Positions 9,601-17,423 of a stretch of DNA of 64,000 bases are shown piece after piece. Position 1 is the stretch's first letter. The number at the start of each line of letters is the position of its first letter. Under the pieces are notes generated by a model that saw only the letters and a program-made list of their open reading frames with translations, ran no database searches and was not told the origin of the DNA. Location: assembly GCF_008065155.1 (NCBI RefSeq), contig NZ_CP042821.1, positions 39,884 through 103,883 of the forward strand, in the 5' to 3' direction. Source of the stretch: Octadecabacter sp. SW4. Lineage in GTDB: Bacteria; Pseudomonadota; Alphaproteobacteria; Rhodobacterales; Rhodobacteraceae. The position numbers and the translations under genes are program-made.

Positions 9601-10007
9601 GCGGCCACATCCGTGGGCAGCGCCAGCCAGTTGATGGCGCTGTCGGTCAAGACAATCCGTGTGCCGGGGATCAACTTTGGCAGAGGTGTTTCGGGCGAAA
9701 TTTGTGGGCCGTTTTCGCGCTGGTCCGGTTTCATCGTCTGGCGGCTGGAATGATCGGTGACCTGTTGGGAGCGGATCGCAGGGGCGTTCGCCTCTTGTCC
9801 CATGCCCGGCAAATCTTCGTCCCGTATCCGCTTGAGTTCTTTCAACGCAGAAAATGCACGCACCACGCCAGCAACCGAATTGCGGTCAGTAATGGCGATT
9901 GCGGCAAGCCCCAGTTCGGCGGCACGTATGACCAATTCCTCGGGATGAGACGCACCACGCAGAAACGTGAAGTTGCTGGTCACACACAGCTCGGCATATC
10001 CGCTCAT
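6654..10007 (-). CDS. dnaE2: Error-prone DNA polymerase DnaE2
   Basis: This is a 1,117-residue C-family polymerase of the DnaE2/ImuC type, the catalytic subunit of the damage-induced mutasome. The N-terminal PHP domain begins SGYAELCVTSNFTFLRG. The active-site PDIDVDF lies near residue 430, preceded by QGRGSAANS, and the C-terminal OB-fold holds TGLVITRQRPGTA. I choose the ATG at 10005-10007 because AGGGGAG lies eight bases upstream and because it overlaps the imuB stop as ATGA, indicating translational coupling. It is last in the SRAP-imuA-imuB-dnaE2 operon controlled by the LexA box at 12735. The frame is intact. Its mutagenic activity normally depends on ImuB, which here is frameshifted. 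Confidence 0.95.
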   Translation of the reverse strand: MSGYAELCVTSNFTFLRGASHPEELVIRAAELGLAAIAITDRNSVAGVVRAFSALKELKRIRDEDLPGMGQEANAPAIRSQQVTDHSSRQTMKPDQRENGPQISPETPLPKLIPGTRIVLTDSAINWLALPTDVAAWGRLTRLLSLGKRRAEKGQCHLTRKDLLEWGAGMVLIALPPDLLEGTPKIDVPGELRTLSRAFPGQCFLGAAPLYDGRDQIRINLLGQLSQTTGLPMVAVGEVMMHRSARRPLADVLTCLRIGCTIDSIGEHRLANGEHRLKSASEMARMFHRYPAAIRRTLEIADRCAFHLDDLRYQYPDEAQDGEPAQDRLARLSREGLHWRYPKGAPAKIAARVEKELRLIGEMEYASYFLTVHDIVAFARSKGILCQGRGSAANSVVCYLLGMTEVPPESITLIFERFISKERGEPPDIDVDFEHERREEVIQWIYERYGRHRAGLTATVIHFRSRAAIREVGKVMGLSQDVIARLSGQIWGWSSSAPGEDRMRDAGIDPADTRVTLTARLIGEIIGFPRHLSQHVGGFVITHGRLDELCPIENAAMDDRTVIEWDKDDINALGLLKVDILALGMLTCIRKAFALLVDFRGQQLTLANVPPEDPVVYDMLCRADAVGVFQVESRAQLNFLPRMLPRTFYDLVCEVAIIRPGPIQGGMVHPFINRRQGKERVEDLGPAMMEVLGRTYGVPLFQEQAMQIAVVAAGFSAAEADRLRRSLATFKRMGTIGAFRDRFISGMLARGYDADFAQRCFAQIEGFGSYGFPESHAASFARLVYVSAWLKCHHPEVFTCGLLNSQPMGFYAPSQLVRDARDHGVEVRPVSVNHSLWDCTLEPRADGKLALRLGFRQIKGMREEDAEWTAAARGNGYPDVESLWRRAGVRPDALERLAEGDAFAALGLSRRDALWAARALRAPKPLPLFGIDGEGGVEPEVTLPAMTLGQEVIEDYLSLRLSLRAHPLELLRPRLPESLPHDRLMTATGRVTVTGLVITRQRPGTAAGVIFLTLEDETGVSNVVVWSKVYETFRKAVIAGRLLRVTGRIEREGLVVHLIAERIEDLSPMLATLGKPQLETDNGHEGGSTDTVGNNGRTSARHPREQAKKLFPSRDFH

Positions 10008-11510
10008 GCAAACTCCCCTTGGGCATACCAGTTTTGCGCGTCCCGCGCGGGCCAACTTGATGCCTGTGGGGTATAAAAGAGCCACAAGCGTGGCCCCTCA
10101 AGGGTCTCAACCCGCCAATAGTCGCGCAGACCGCTGCGCCAAGCCGGATCATCAAACCACCATTCAGGGGCGATCCGTTCCGGTCCGGTGACGCGCAACG
10201 TGGTGAACTGCATGTTCCGCCAGCGGAAACGCGCAGGTGGTGTCCTTGGTTGACGCAGCGCCGCGACAACGACAGGTTCAGGTGGAAATATGATAATCGG
10301 GCGCTCTGGCCCTTGTCGGCGTGGCGGGGTCTCGGCTTTGCTATAGGCGGCGGGAGACAGCAGAAAGCTGCGCTCTGGTATCTTGCTTTGGGCCGGAAGC
10401 AGGCGCAACACACGATCAAAGCCCAGCCGGTTACCGAGGCGCGAGAATAGATCAGCCAGTGCATCCTCGTGTCGCAAGGTTGGGCCGCCGCCCAATTGCT
10501 CGGGGGGAGTGCTTCAGTTACGTGCGCAGTCAGGCGCATCGCATCGATGCCAAACCCCGCTTCGACCTCATCAACACCTTTGGCAAAGAGCGCTGCAATT
10601 CGCGCAGGGTCGCGCATCGCGCGGGCAAGGCCGATCTCGACTTGTGCTGTTTCCCGATCCACGCGGCGCAGTTCCAAGCGCAATCTGCGTGCGCCCATAT
10701 GATGCAACGCGAGTTTTTCGCAGAGGCGATCCAGCAGGCGTGAGAGGCCCGCCATCACATCCGCCTGCAGGCCGATTGGTTCGGGCAAAGTCATGCGCAC
10801 CCCGAAATGTGGAATTGCTGCCGCAGGTGCAACAGGTTCGGGTTGCACGCCAAGCGCCTGATCAAGCCGCATCACCAGACCTTGACCAAAACGACGAGCC
10901 AAAGGCGCACGCGGTTGTGTAATCAGATCGCTGATGCGGTTAAGCCCCATGCGGGCCAGCGCCTCGGCTGTTTTGCTATCGATCCGCAGGGCAGAGACTG
11001 GCAGGCGGCCCATCCTCTCGATAAGCTCACCTTCCAGGATGTTCCCGCCGCCATGGCGGGCCAAGGCGTGCGCCGCGCCACGGGTTTCTGTAATGGCGCT
11101 GGCAACCGTCAGACCGGCGCGTTCCAACCGTGCATGCAGATCGTCGCGCAATTCTGCCTCCCACCAAACAGGTGCGGCACACCGGTGATATCCGCGATCA
11201 GCCCGTCTGCACCATCCACCGCCACCATAGGCGCATATCGGCACGCCCATCGACGCAGAGCGGCAAGTGTCGTTGCTTCGCGAGGCAGGTCAGCAGGACG
11301 GGTGATGAGATCAGGGCAGATCGCGCGGGCGTCAGCCTGTGCTATGCCGCGGTGCAGACCTCGCCGTTCGGCCGTAATATTGAGACAATGCACATGGTCC
11401 GTGTTGCCTGACCGATGGATCAGAGCAAACGGCCCCTCAATGGGGCGTCTCCGCAGGCTCGTGTCGCTCGCCAACCGCGGAAACCAGATTGAAAGCAGTC
11501 GTCGCGCCAT
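10004..11510 (-). pseudogene. imuB: ImuB, Y-family polymerase-like mutasome subunit, two frameshifts
   Basis: The gene reads in three successive frames. The N-terminal part (11510 down to about 11162, starting MARRLLSIWFPRLA) loses frame near 11160, where one base is missing between GGTGG and GAGGC. The middle (ELRDDLHARLERAGL and onward) loses frame at a run of six Gs on the plus strand (10502-10507); a seventh would restore ALPPEQLGGGP. The third part ends WYAQGEFA at 10004. Conceptually joined it is about 500 residues, the normal ImuB length, with the typical C-terminal RDYWRVE and LW(L/V)FY segments. ImuB lacks polymerase activity and bridges DnaE2 to the beta clamp. Both defects are 1-nt losses in G/C-rich runs, so sequence error or slippage is possible. 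Confidence 0.8.
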
Positions 11511-12024
11511 TCCAATACACTGTCCAGCTCTCTAATGTTCCCTTTTTGTTCTTACTAAGAGACCAGCGATGCGGAGTCGAGTCCTCAGTTTCTTTTGGAA
11601 GGGGGCTACAGTGCCAGCGTGTCTCCGCCGCATTGCTGCCTGCACCTTCACGAATTAGCATCAGTCCGGTGGTTTTTCCTGTTTCGGCGGCCAGTTGCAG
11701 GCGTCGACCAGCGAGGAGAGATAAAGGCTTGTCCGGCTCGGCTATCACCAACCCAACAGGTGCGGCACGCAAGGCCTCCTCAATCGACCAAAGCAAATCC
11801 AGCTCGTTCTGGGGGCGGATCACATGCAGTCGGTCCCCGACACCCTCAGGCAGGCCGCGCAACATCGGAAGATGTTGCGCATGGGCGGGAAGTACCCAAA
11901 TCAGTGGCCCCGGATGCCGTGCCGCCTGAAACAGCGCAAAGGTCCGGCGGCCAAATCCTTCGGCCTCATGCACCCGCCGTGCCGCCAGTGCGAGCGGTTC
12001 GAGTGGTGCGGGATCAAGCCGCAT
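11437..12024 (-). CDS. imuA: ImuA, RecA-like/SulA-like mutasome accessory protein
   Basis: This protein has 195 residues. The ATG at 12022-12024 overlaps the end of the SRAP gene by 11 bases, and its 3' end overlaps the imuB start by 74 bases, typical of these cassettes. The sequence holds GFGRRTFALFQ, GPLIWVLPAH and a LDLLWSIEEALRA helix, seen in short alphaproteobacterial ImuA proteins that resemble RecA without its ATPase motifs. It assists ImuB and DnaE2 in translesion synthesis. The C-terminal part is variable and the length is somewhat short, but the frame is intact. Confidence 0.82.
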   Translation of the reverse strand: MRLDPAPLEPLALAARRVHEAEGFGRRTFALFQAARHPGPLIWVLPAHAQHLPMLRGLPEGVGDRLHVIRPQNELDLLWSIEEALRAAPVGLVIAEPDKPLSLLAGRRLQLAAETGKTTGLMLIREGAGSNAAETRWHCSPLPKETEDSTPHRWSLSKNKKGTLESWTVYWNGATTAFNLVSAVGERHEPAETPH

Positions 12025-12694
12025 CTTCACGCACACCTTCGGCGACGATTTTGAGCATACCATCTGGCAGCGGGCGCTGTAGTTGCAGAGCGTCTTCAGT
12101 CGGCGCAGTCAGCCATTGGCGCCATTCTTCGGGCTGCGTCAGGATGACAGGCATCGCTTTGGGATGGATTGGACGCACCTCTGCATTCGGAGAGCAGGTC
12201 AGAAACCCGAACAGGTCTGCTGTTATTTCGCCTTCCTTCAATTTGCGCACAGAGGTCCACTCGGTATGCAATCCGGCAAAAAAGGCCAGCGGTCGATCCT
12301 CGTTCAGCGCAAACCAGACCGGCGAATTGCGCGGTGCACCGGGCCGCTGATCAAGTTCGGAAAAGCTGGTGAAGGGCACAAGACATCGATGTTCTACACC
12401 AAGCCAGCGCCGCCAATGCGGTGAGGTAACATTGCGAATATTGGTCACGCCGGGATCGGTGCGCTTACCTTCCAAGAATTTTGCAGGCGTCGGCATCCCC
12501 CAGCGTGCCGCTGATAGCCGCCAACCGCCAACATCGTTGGCTTTGATGATGGGTGCCGCATAATCCGGCCAGATTCCGGTCAGCGGGGGCAAGTTGCCAA
12601 TCGTGTCCTCCAATTGGTCGTCGCCCTCCAGCACGTCGTCAAAGAGGTGGCGCATCGCGTCCTGGCTTTTGGTTTGGGAATAGAGATTGCACAT
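12014..12694 (-). CDS. SRAP-domain protein (YedK/HMCES family, abasic-site DNA-protein crosslinker)
   Basis: This is a 226-residue SRAP (DUF159) protein that begins MCNLYS; Cys2 becomes the N-terminal nucleophile that forms a thiazolidine crosslink with abasic sites in single-stranded DNA. Other family marks are a LSAARWGMP segment, CLVPFTSFSE (active-site Glu) and RPIHPKAMPVIL (active-site His). The open frame runs far upstream of this ATG, but only this start gives the required Met-Cys. It is first in the mutasome operon, 41 bp below the LexA box. Confidence 0.92.
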   Translation of the reverse strand: MCNLYSQTKSQDAMRHLFDDVLEGDDQLEDTIGNLPPLTGIWPDYAAPIIKANDVGGWRLSAARWGMPTPAKFLEGKRTDPGVTNIRNVTSPHWRRWLGVEHRCLVPFTSFSELDQRPGAPRNSPVWFALNEDRPLAFFAGLHTEWTSVRKLKEGEITADLFGFLTCSPNAEVRPIHPKAMPVILTQPEEWRQWLTAPTEDALQLQRPLPDGMLKIVAEGVREDAA

Positions 12695-12734
12695 GAGCGG
12701 GGCTTTCAGGAATCTGGATTGATCGAATAATCTG

Positions 12735-12749
12735 GAACATTGCCAGAAC
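12735..12749 (-). promoter_or_regulatory. LexA box of the SRAP-imuA-imuB-dnaE2 operon
   Basis: GAACATTGCCAGAAC on the plus strand is a perfect GAAC-N7-GAAC, i.e. GTTC-N7-GTTC read towards the operon, the direct-repeat SOS box of alphaproteobacteria. It ends 41 bases before the SRAP start codon. Confidence 0.88.
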
Positions 12750-12873
12750 AAGCAGGTCTTGGAAAGCCATCTTAGCTCGGCAAAGTCCGGCAGACTGCTC
12801 ATGCGGCACTGTTTGCCTGACGGCCTCACCTGCTCGGCTGCGCGTGTCGCAGTTGAGCACAGGCCGCTGGCCT

Positions 12874-13036
12874 GTCGCGCATGCGGCCATGCGGCCTTAC
12901 CGCGGCGGCGCACTTGGCGTCCCAGTTTGCCCGTCTCGCGAGCACGTCGTGATCCGGCCACGCCTGCGGTTTCCACTCTGGTCTGTTTTGCTAAAGCAAA
13001 ACGATCCCGCCGCTCCATCCGCCTGCGTGTCCCGCT
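12874..13036. repeat. Interspersed 163-bp repeat, copy A
   Basis: This stretch is nearly identical to 59240-59401. It contains GCATGCGGCCATGCGG at its left side and the hairpin GTTTTGC-taaa-GCAAAAC near 12988-13005. Between the copies the stem is unchanged but the loop differs (taaa here, ggt in copy B). The rest of the gene-free interval 12750-13356 shows nothing I recognise except a short CTCAAGG...AAACTTTTCGGCGAGAG segment near 13135, weakly echoed near 17030. Confidence 0.75.
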
Positions 13037-13356
13037 CCCGCCGCTTGCCTGCTCGCGTCGTGCAAACCTCGCGTCAAAACACACACACATGACTGTGGAA
13101 GCATATCCTCCGGATGGCCCCCAAATCAGCCCGCCTCAAGGATCGCAAAACTTTTCGGCGAGAGTTGGCTGTGTGGAGAGGTCAGTCGCGCGCGTGAGGT
13201 TGCGCTTGTTGTGAGCACGGCGCTTGGAAAACTTTTGCGCCCAGCAAGCTGGCGGCTGCGCCGTCCCTGACCCGGACAGATTCGGTGAACCAGAAATCGG
13301 CCATGCCCCCACAATCACGTGGTGGTCATCAAACTCAAACATCTGGAGATGAACAC

Positions 13357-14286
13357 ATGGCCTACGATCAAGCGACAACATACGAGACAATCGAACTCTT
13401 CGGTCTGACGGAGAAAGATGCACACCTACCAATCCCGCAGGACGATATCCTGAAAGACAGCATCATTCGCGAAGCATTTGAGACCCTGCTCGGGCAGTTA
13501 CGCAACACCGGACTTGAGGGAGAAATCGAACCCCTCGCCCACGGGCTGGCAACAATCCTGCAGCGCCGCAAGGTGGCCCTCGGCAAAGAAGTCGACCGCA
13601 CAGCTGACAAGATCGGCGCACTGGCAAAATGCCACGATGGATCAGAGATCGCAGAAACAGCTCTGGAAGAGGCGCAAGCGCGCTTCGTGCAATTGCGCGA
13701 GATCGTGGACGCCATCGAGACGATGGGGGAGGCCGCTGCAGAGTGCTACGAGGTCGAGACTGGCAATGCCTTTATCCCGGCATCGGGATCGCGCGCCAGC
13801 GTTCGGGCGCAAGAGACGGGTGCCGTCTTCGAGGCCAAGCAGCTTCTCGAACAGCATGATCGTGAGACCGCCGCCAAGTCAAAAGTCGAAGGCGTGCCGC
13901 TGATCGTGTCGGGGTCAACCGACTGGACCGACATCGACGTCATCTTCCGCACACTCGATAAGGTGCGGGAACGCATCAAGCAGAACCGCAATCAGGATAT
14001 CTTCCTCTGCCACAAAGGCGGCAGGCATGGGGCGGAAATGATCGCGGCGCGGTGGGCGCGTGCGCGGGGCATCAGCCAAGCGCGCTTTGATCCGCGCTGG
14101 TCCGCACACGGACGTGCAGCACCGTTCAAGTGCAACGATGAGATGCTGGACGATAAGTTCGCCGCGACGGGGGTTGTCCTCTTCGGCGGCAACGGGGTCG
14201 CGCTGAACCTCGGCCAGAAGGCCGAAGCGAAAGGACTGACGGTGATGCGGGTCGCAGATCCAGCGAAGACATCGGGCGAGGCATAA
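13357..14286 (+). CDS. DUF2493 domain protein
   Basis: This protein has 309 residues; the ATG at 13357 follows GGAGATG. The N-terminal two thirds are helical and charged, with coiled-coil character around residues 60-130. The C-terminal part (about 195-300) is a DUF2493 domain: a Rossmann-like fold with VSGSTDWTD, then CHKGGRHGAEMIAARWARARG, then GGNGVALNLGQKAEAKG. DUF2493 belongs to the SLOG/DprA-like superfamily of predicted nucleotide or ligand binders. It is common on Rhodobacterales plasmids. A terminator follows at once. Biochemical role unknown. Confidence 0.85.
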   Translation: MAYDQATTYETIELFGLTEKDAHLPIPQDDILKDSIIREAFETLLGQLRNTGLEGEIEPLAHGLATILQRRKVALGKEVDRTADKIGALAKCHDGSEIAETALEEAQARFVQLREIVDAIETMGEAAAECYEVETGNAFIPASGSRASVRAQETGAVFEAKQLLEQHDRETAAKSKVEGVPLIVSGSTDWTDIDVIFRTLDKVRERIKQNRNQDIFLCHKGGRHGAEMIAARWARARGISQARFDPRWSAHGRAAPFKCNDEMLDDKFAATGVVLFGGNGVALNLGQKAEAKGLTVMRVADPAKTSGEA

Positions 14287-14294
14287 GTCAGAGA

Positions 14295-14320
14295 GGGTCA
14301 CCTTCGGGTGGCCCTTTCTT
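14295..14320 (+). terminator. Terminator after the DUF2493 gene
   Basis: GGGTCACC (14295-14302), a TTCG tetraloop and GGTGGCCC (14307-14314, one G-T pair) are followed by a T-rich tail. Confidence 0.75.
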
Positions 14321-14659
14321 CGTTTGCACCGGCAGTGTGGTGAGTAGGACAATCGCCGTGAATCGATCCTGCTTTTGCTGGAACGCGAGATTGCGGGTCA
14401 TCCCGACCAGATTGTGGGGTCCCAAACTGAAAAATGATCATCATGCAGAACATTAGACAGGCACGGTGTAACCTGTGCGAACCAAACCTTCTGTGATACA
14501 TTAGGCAACTTTGACCTTCACGTTACGACCCAGACCCAATAGAAAGATGCACAAAATGGGTGGACTGAACCGACACCAGATGGCTGACGAATTCGCCATA
14601 AGCCGAGTTATACTCCAAAGCGCATGCGCCGAACACAATTCCGGGAAAGGTGTAGATTG

Positions 14660-14923
14660 ATGACGAATTCATTGGCCGATAGCAAGATCGAGGCACAGAT
14701 TCTGGCGCTGGCCAAGGAGCGGCTCTCGATGGTGAAATATCATGCAAAAAGCGATGAGATAGAACAAGTATTCATGATGTATCAGGGGCTGAGCACATTG
14801 GTCGAATTGGCTATGCCATCGGACTCTGCCCTTTCTGAAGGCACAAGGAAAGCGCTTCAAGCCTGTGAGAGTGAAGGCTCGCGTCTGTGTGGGACTTTTG
14901 TTTCCATGAAAGACACTTTGTAA
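14660..14923 (+). CDS. Hypothetical protein, 87 residues
   Basis: The ATG at 14660 follows GGGAAAGG at 14643-14650. The protein is predicted to be helical (SKIEAQILALAKERLSMVKYHAKSDEIEQVF) with two cysteines near the C-terminus (ACESEGSRLCG). No signal peptide or membrane segment. I do not recognise the family. It stands alone between the DUF2493 terminator and the nucleotidyltransferase gene. Confidence 0.5.
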   Translation: MTNSLADSKIEAQILALAKERLSMVKYHAKSDEIEQVFMMYQGLSTLVELAMPSDSALSEGTRKALQACESEGSRLCGTFVSMKDTL

Positions 14924-15134
14924 GCCGATCACCGGTCAGCGACGCATGACGTTTGGGCCACAATTGACTGACAGCCTGCGGCGGAGTTATCCAGAAAAGC
15001 CGCCGTATCGTGTCAAGTATGTGCGACGCTCAACGCCCTCGCTTCAATCTCAGTGAACTAGACTGATGGCGAATGTGGTGGGACGGCTCATTGCTGTGTT
15101 GGAGATTACACATCGTCGCAGCCTTTCTCTCGAT

Positions 15135-15202
15135 CATGCCTAGCAAATTTTTATTTTGATAGGTATATCCATGCCAAGCAAAACTTGGAAATGATAGGCA
15201 TG
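15135..15202 (+). promoter_or_regulatory. Inverted-repeat cluster before the nucleotidyltransferase-like gene
   Basis: CATGCCTA at 15135-15142 and TAGGCATG at 15195-15202 are perfect complements. Between them lie the related words GATAGGTAT (about 15158) and ATGCCAAGC (about 15171). The right arm overlaps the chosen start codon. Possible operator; no regulator is known. Confidence 0.3.
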
Positions 15203-16216
15203 ATCTCTCTCAGCAGTATCGCGATGAGCGCATATACCGACCTGGTACGGCTTCTGAAGGACGACGCACTGTCCGGAGTTGACGGTAAACCGACACTTAA
15301 GCAGCGCGGCGACAAAGGGTATTGGTATGCGGCGCGCCGTGTTGGGACGGACATGCGGTTCGTCTACATTGGCGAAGATACCGAAGAAACGCGTGTGCGT
15401 ATTGAGCGCATTGAAGATTTACGCGCGACCGCGAAGGAACGTCAGGCCGAGCGGTCGCGGCTGGTCCGGCTCTTGCGCGCAGAAGGCATGACGCCAACTG
15501 ATCGGGCAACCGGCTCCATTCTTTCGGCTATGGCCGCTGCAGGGACATTCCGGCTGGGCGGCACCATCGTCGGGACAATTGCGTTTCGGCTTTATGAGGG
15601 TGAACTTGGTTTACGTCTGCCTTTGGGGGGAATGGCCAACACCGGCGACATCGACATCGCTCAATTCGAAAAGCTCAGTGTCGCGCTGGAGGATCAGGTT
15701 GACCCTGGGTTGGCTGACACGTTCTCGGCGTTGAAGTTTGTTCCTTTGCCGGCGCTTGATCAAGGGCGGACATGGCGATGGGCGCAGGGCGGCAGTGGCC
15801 AGTTGGTTGAATTCCTGACACCCGCCTTTGGGGATGAGACTATTCGCGATTTACCGGCTCTTGGTGTGAATGCGCAAGCGCTGAACTACCTCAACTTTCT
15901 AATCGCTGAACCGATCCATGCGGCGGCGATCTATCGATCTGGCATTCTGGTGCAGGTACCGCGTCCGGAGCGATATGCGATCCACAAGCTTATCATCGCA
16001 GATCGACGGCGAGATGGGGCAGGCAGCCTCAAGTCCGCAAAAGATCGCGAACAAGCGGCGTTTCTGATTGCGGCGTTGGCTGAGGATCGCCCCGATGATC
16101 TGGCCAGAGCCTACAGTGCTGCGCTGGAGGTCGGCCCGCGTTGGCGTGAGCGGATTGGCAATTCTCTGGGCCGCATGCCGGAGACGCGAGACATTCTGGA
16201 CAGCATCAGCACGTGA
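15200..16216 (+). CDS. GSU2403-type nucleotidyltransferase-fold protein
   Basis: The protein has about 338 residues. Start codon options in frame are TTG 15185, ATG 15191, ATG 15200 and ATG 15224; I choose 15200 because GGAA lies nine bases before it. The order of features fits the NTP_transf_8 family: an N-terminal YTDLVRLL helix, KGYWYAARRVG, a charged helix (RIEDLRATAKERQAERSRL), then the nucleotidyltransferase core with GTFRLGGTIVGTIAF, and a C-terminal segment with VPRPERYAIHKLIIA. Similar genes occur on mobile elements and are predicted to transfer nucleotides to an unknown partner. It shows no paired antitoxin next door. Confidence 0.75.
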   Translation: MISLSSIAMSAYTDLVRLLKDDALSGVDGKPTLKQRGDKGYWYAARRVGTDMRFVYIGEDTEETRVRIERIEDLRATAKERQAERSRLVRLLRAEGMTPTDRATGSILSAMAAAGTFRLGGTIVGTIAFRLYEGELGLRLPLGGMANTGDIDIAQFEKLSVALEDQVDPGLADTFSALKFVPLPALDQGRTWRWAQGGSGQLVEFLTPAFGDETIRDLPALGVNAQALNYLNFLIAEPIHAAAIYRSGILVQVPRPERYAIHKLIIADRRRDGAGSLKSAKDREQAAFLIAALAEDRPDDLARAYSAALEVGPRWRERIGNSLGRMPETRDILDSIST

Positions 16217-16645
16217 TCACTTCTCAAGTAAGTGCCGCCTGACAGCATCCCATCTCCAGAGGATTGCTTGGGGTTCGGCAGCAGTAACATCACCAGCTCT
16301 TGGACCGCAGATACGAAAACGTGCATGATGCTTTAGAACAGCCCATTATCCGACTTGGGCAGCAGAACAAATTCCACACGTTGCATCAAAGCGAACCCGA
16401 CCTTCACCTCTATCGAGATCAACGAGAACTGTGGCGACTGCGATGTGGGGGCACACATTTGGGTCTCTTCTTTTTGCTCATTGATGTGGATCGCACGGGG
16501 TCGGACCGGCCGTTCCCTACGCTGTGCTCCGGCAAGCACAAATACGGCTTCCACGCCTTAGGCGCGGACCCTCCGCATTTGCGCTTGCGACCGGTCCTGG
16601 TGCCCCCGTGCCCAAAAGACCACATCGCAAAAAGGAGAGACCCAA
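16217..16645. other. Gene-free interval
   Basis: Short overlapping frames exist on both strands but none has a convincing ribosome-binding site or family resemblance. I see nothing assignable. A strong AAGGAGAG lies at the right end, belonging to the next gene. Confidence 0.4.
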
Positions 16646-16852
16646 ATGACCAACCACTACGTCGCAACAGTTCCCGTCAAATACACCGATGGCGAAGGCC
16701 AGGAGCGCACCCGCTTCCAACGCGTCGGGGCTATGTTCCGCAACACCCGCAACGGGGATGGCTTGGAGTTTTTCAGCCTCAAGCTCGACTTCCCCGTCGG
16801 TGTCCAAGAGCTGGTGATGTTCCCACCAAGCTCAAAGGAACCCCAAGAGTAA
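16646..16852 (+). CDS. Small conserved hypothetical protein of Rhodobacterales plasmids
   Basis: This protein has 68 residues. The ATG at 16646 follows AAAAGGAGAG. The sequence (VATVPVKYTDGEGQERTRF, then VGAMFRNTR and a SLKLDFPV strand) suggests a small beta-rich cytoplasmic protein. From memory similar proteins sit near relaxase genes in Roseobacter plasmids; that is recollection, not a search. The perfect hairpin at 16862 closes the unit. Confidence 0.7.
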   Translation: MTNHYVATVPVKYTDGEGQERTRFQRVGAMFRNTRNGDGLEFFSLKLDFPVGVQELVMFPPSSKEPQE

Positions 16853-16861
16853 ATCCTCCCC

Positions 16862-16893
16862 GAGATTGGGCCGCCCTCAGGCGGCCCAATCTC
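16862..16893 (+). terminator. Strong hairpin after the small conserved gene
   Basis: Two perfect 14-nt arms, 16862-16875 and 16880-16893, enclose a CTCA loop; the stem core is GGGCCGCC/GGCGGCCC. There is no T-tract, so it may be an RNA-stabilising or factor-assisted terminator. Confidence 0.6.
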
Positions 16894-16960
16894 TGCTCCA
16901 GAGATCGCTGTGCGGCCGGTTGAGACCCCGGCCATAGGCCGCGGTCACGGTTGCCGATGA

Positions 16961-17390
16961 CAGGACTGCGGAGCAGTCCTGATGGTTTCTGCTGAGGTTG
17001 AAGAAGCGCGGTGACAGTGCTGCCAGCCAGCCTCAAGGGGGCCATCCCCAAAAACCTTTCGGCAAGAGCTTTCAGGTTTTTGCGGCAGAGAATTGGCACG
17101 CCAATTCTGGCTTCCCTTGACCCTGACTGTCTGCCCTGTCGGTTGAGTTCTGTCCCGCCCCTTCGTTTCTGTCCGAACATTACATGTTCAGACAGACCTC
17201 AGGCGCGGGTCCTGTTGAGACGGCTGACGTTGTCGCAAGCGGCTGGTGTTGGTTGGCGCCCTCTCGGGCGCGGCCTCGCACCTGCGGTGCTCGGCGTGAA
17301 ACGGAATACAAGGCTGCCTGCGCCCTTAATCACCGTAAGTATATTATTGACAGATTAGTATAGTTTCGTATGGTGGGTGCAGCCTTGTAT
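16961..17390 (+). other. Candidate oriT: inverted-repeat-rich noncoding region before mobC
   Basis: This gene-free stretch holds four further inverted repeats: CAGGACTGC/GCAGTCCTG (16961-16981), AGAATTGGC/GCCAATTCT (17089-17108), 13-nt arms around TAC at 17168-17196 with one mismatch, and a perfect 12-nt pair ATACAAGGCTGC (17306-17317) / GCAGCCTTGTAT (17379-17390) with 61 bp between its arms. It lies directly upstream of the mobC-relaxase operon, where oriT is usually found. The nic site cannot be placed from sequence alone. Confidence 0.45.
17347..17374 (+). promoter_or_regulatory. Predicted sigma-70 promoter of the mobilisation operon
   Basis: TTGACA at 17347-17352, a 16-bp spacer and TATGGT at 17369-17374 (four of six consensus bases) lie between the arms of the 12-nt inverted repeat. 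Expected start is near 17381, about 43 bases before the mobC ATG. Binding to the repeat could couple relaxosome assembly to promoter control. Confidence 0.45.
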
Positions 17391-17423
17391 GAAGGTGGCA
17401 GGAAATAGGGGGTCTTTCTTCGC

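Noticed and set aside
12695..13090. N-terminal extension of the SRAP protein
   Set aside because: The frame is open by chance through the repeat; SRAP enzymes need Cys directly after the initiator Met, and the LexA box lies inside the extension.
17168..17196. GAACATTACATGTTC as a LexA site
   Set aside because: The alphaproteobacterial box is a direct repeat GTTC-N7-GTTC. This is a dyad inside a longer hairpin, so I assign it to the candidate oriT region.
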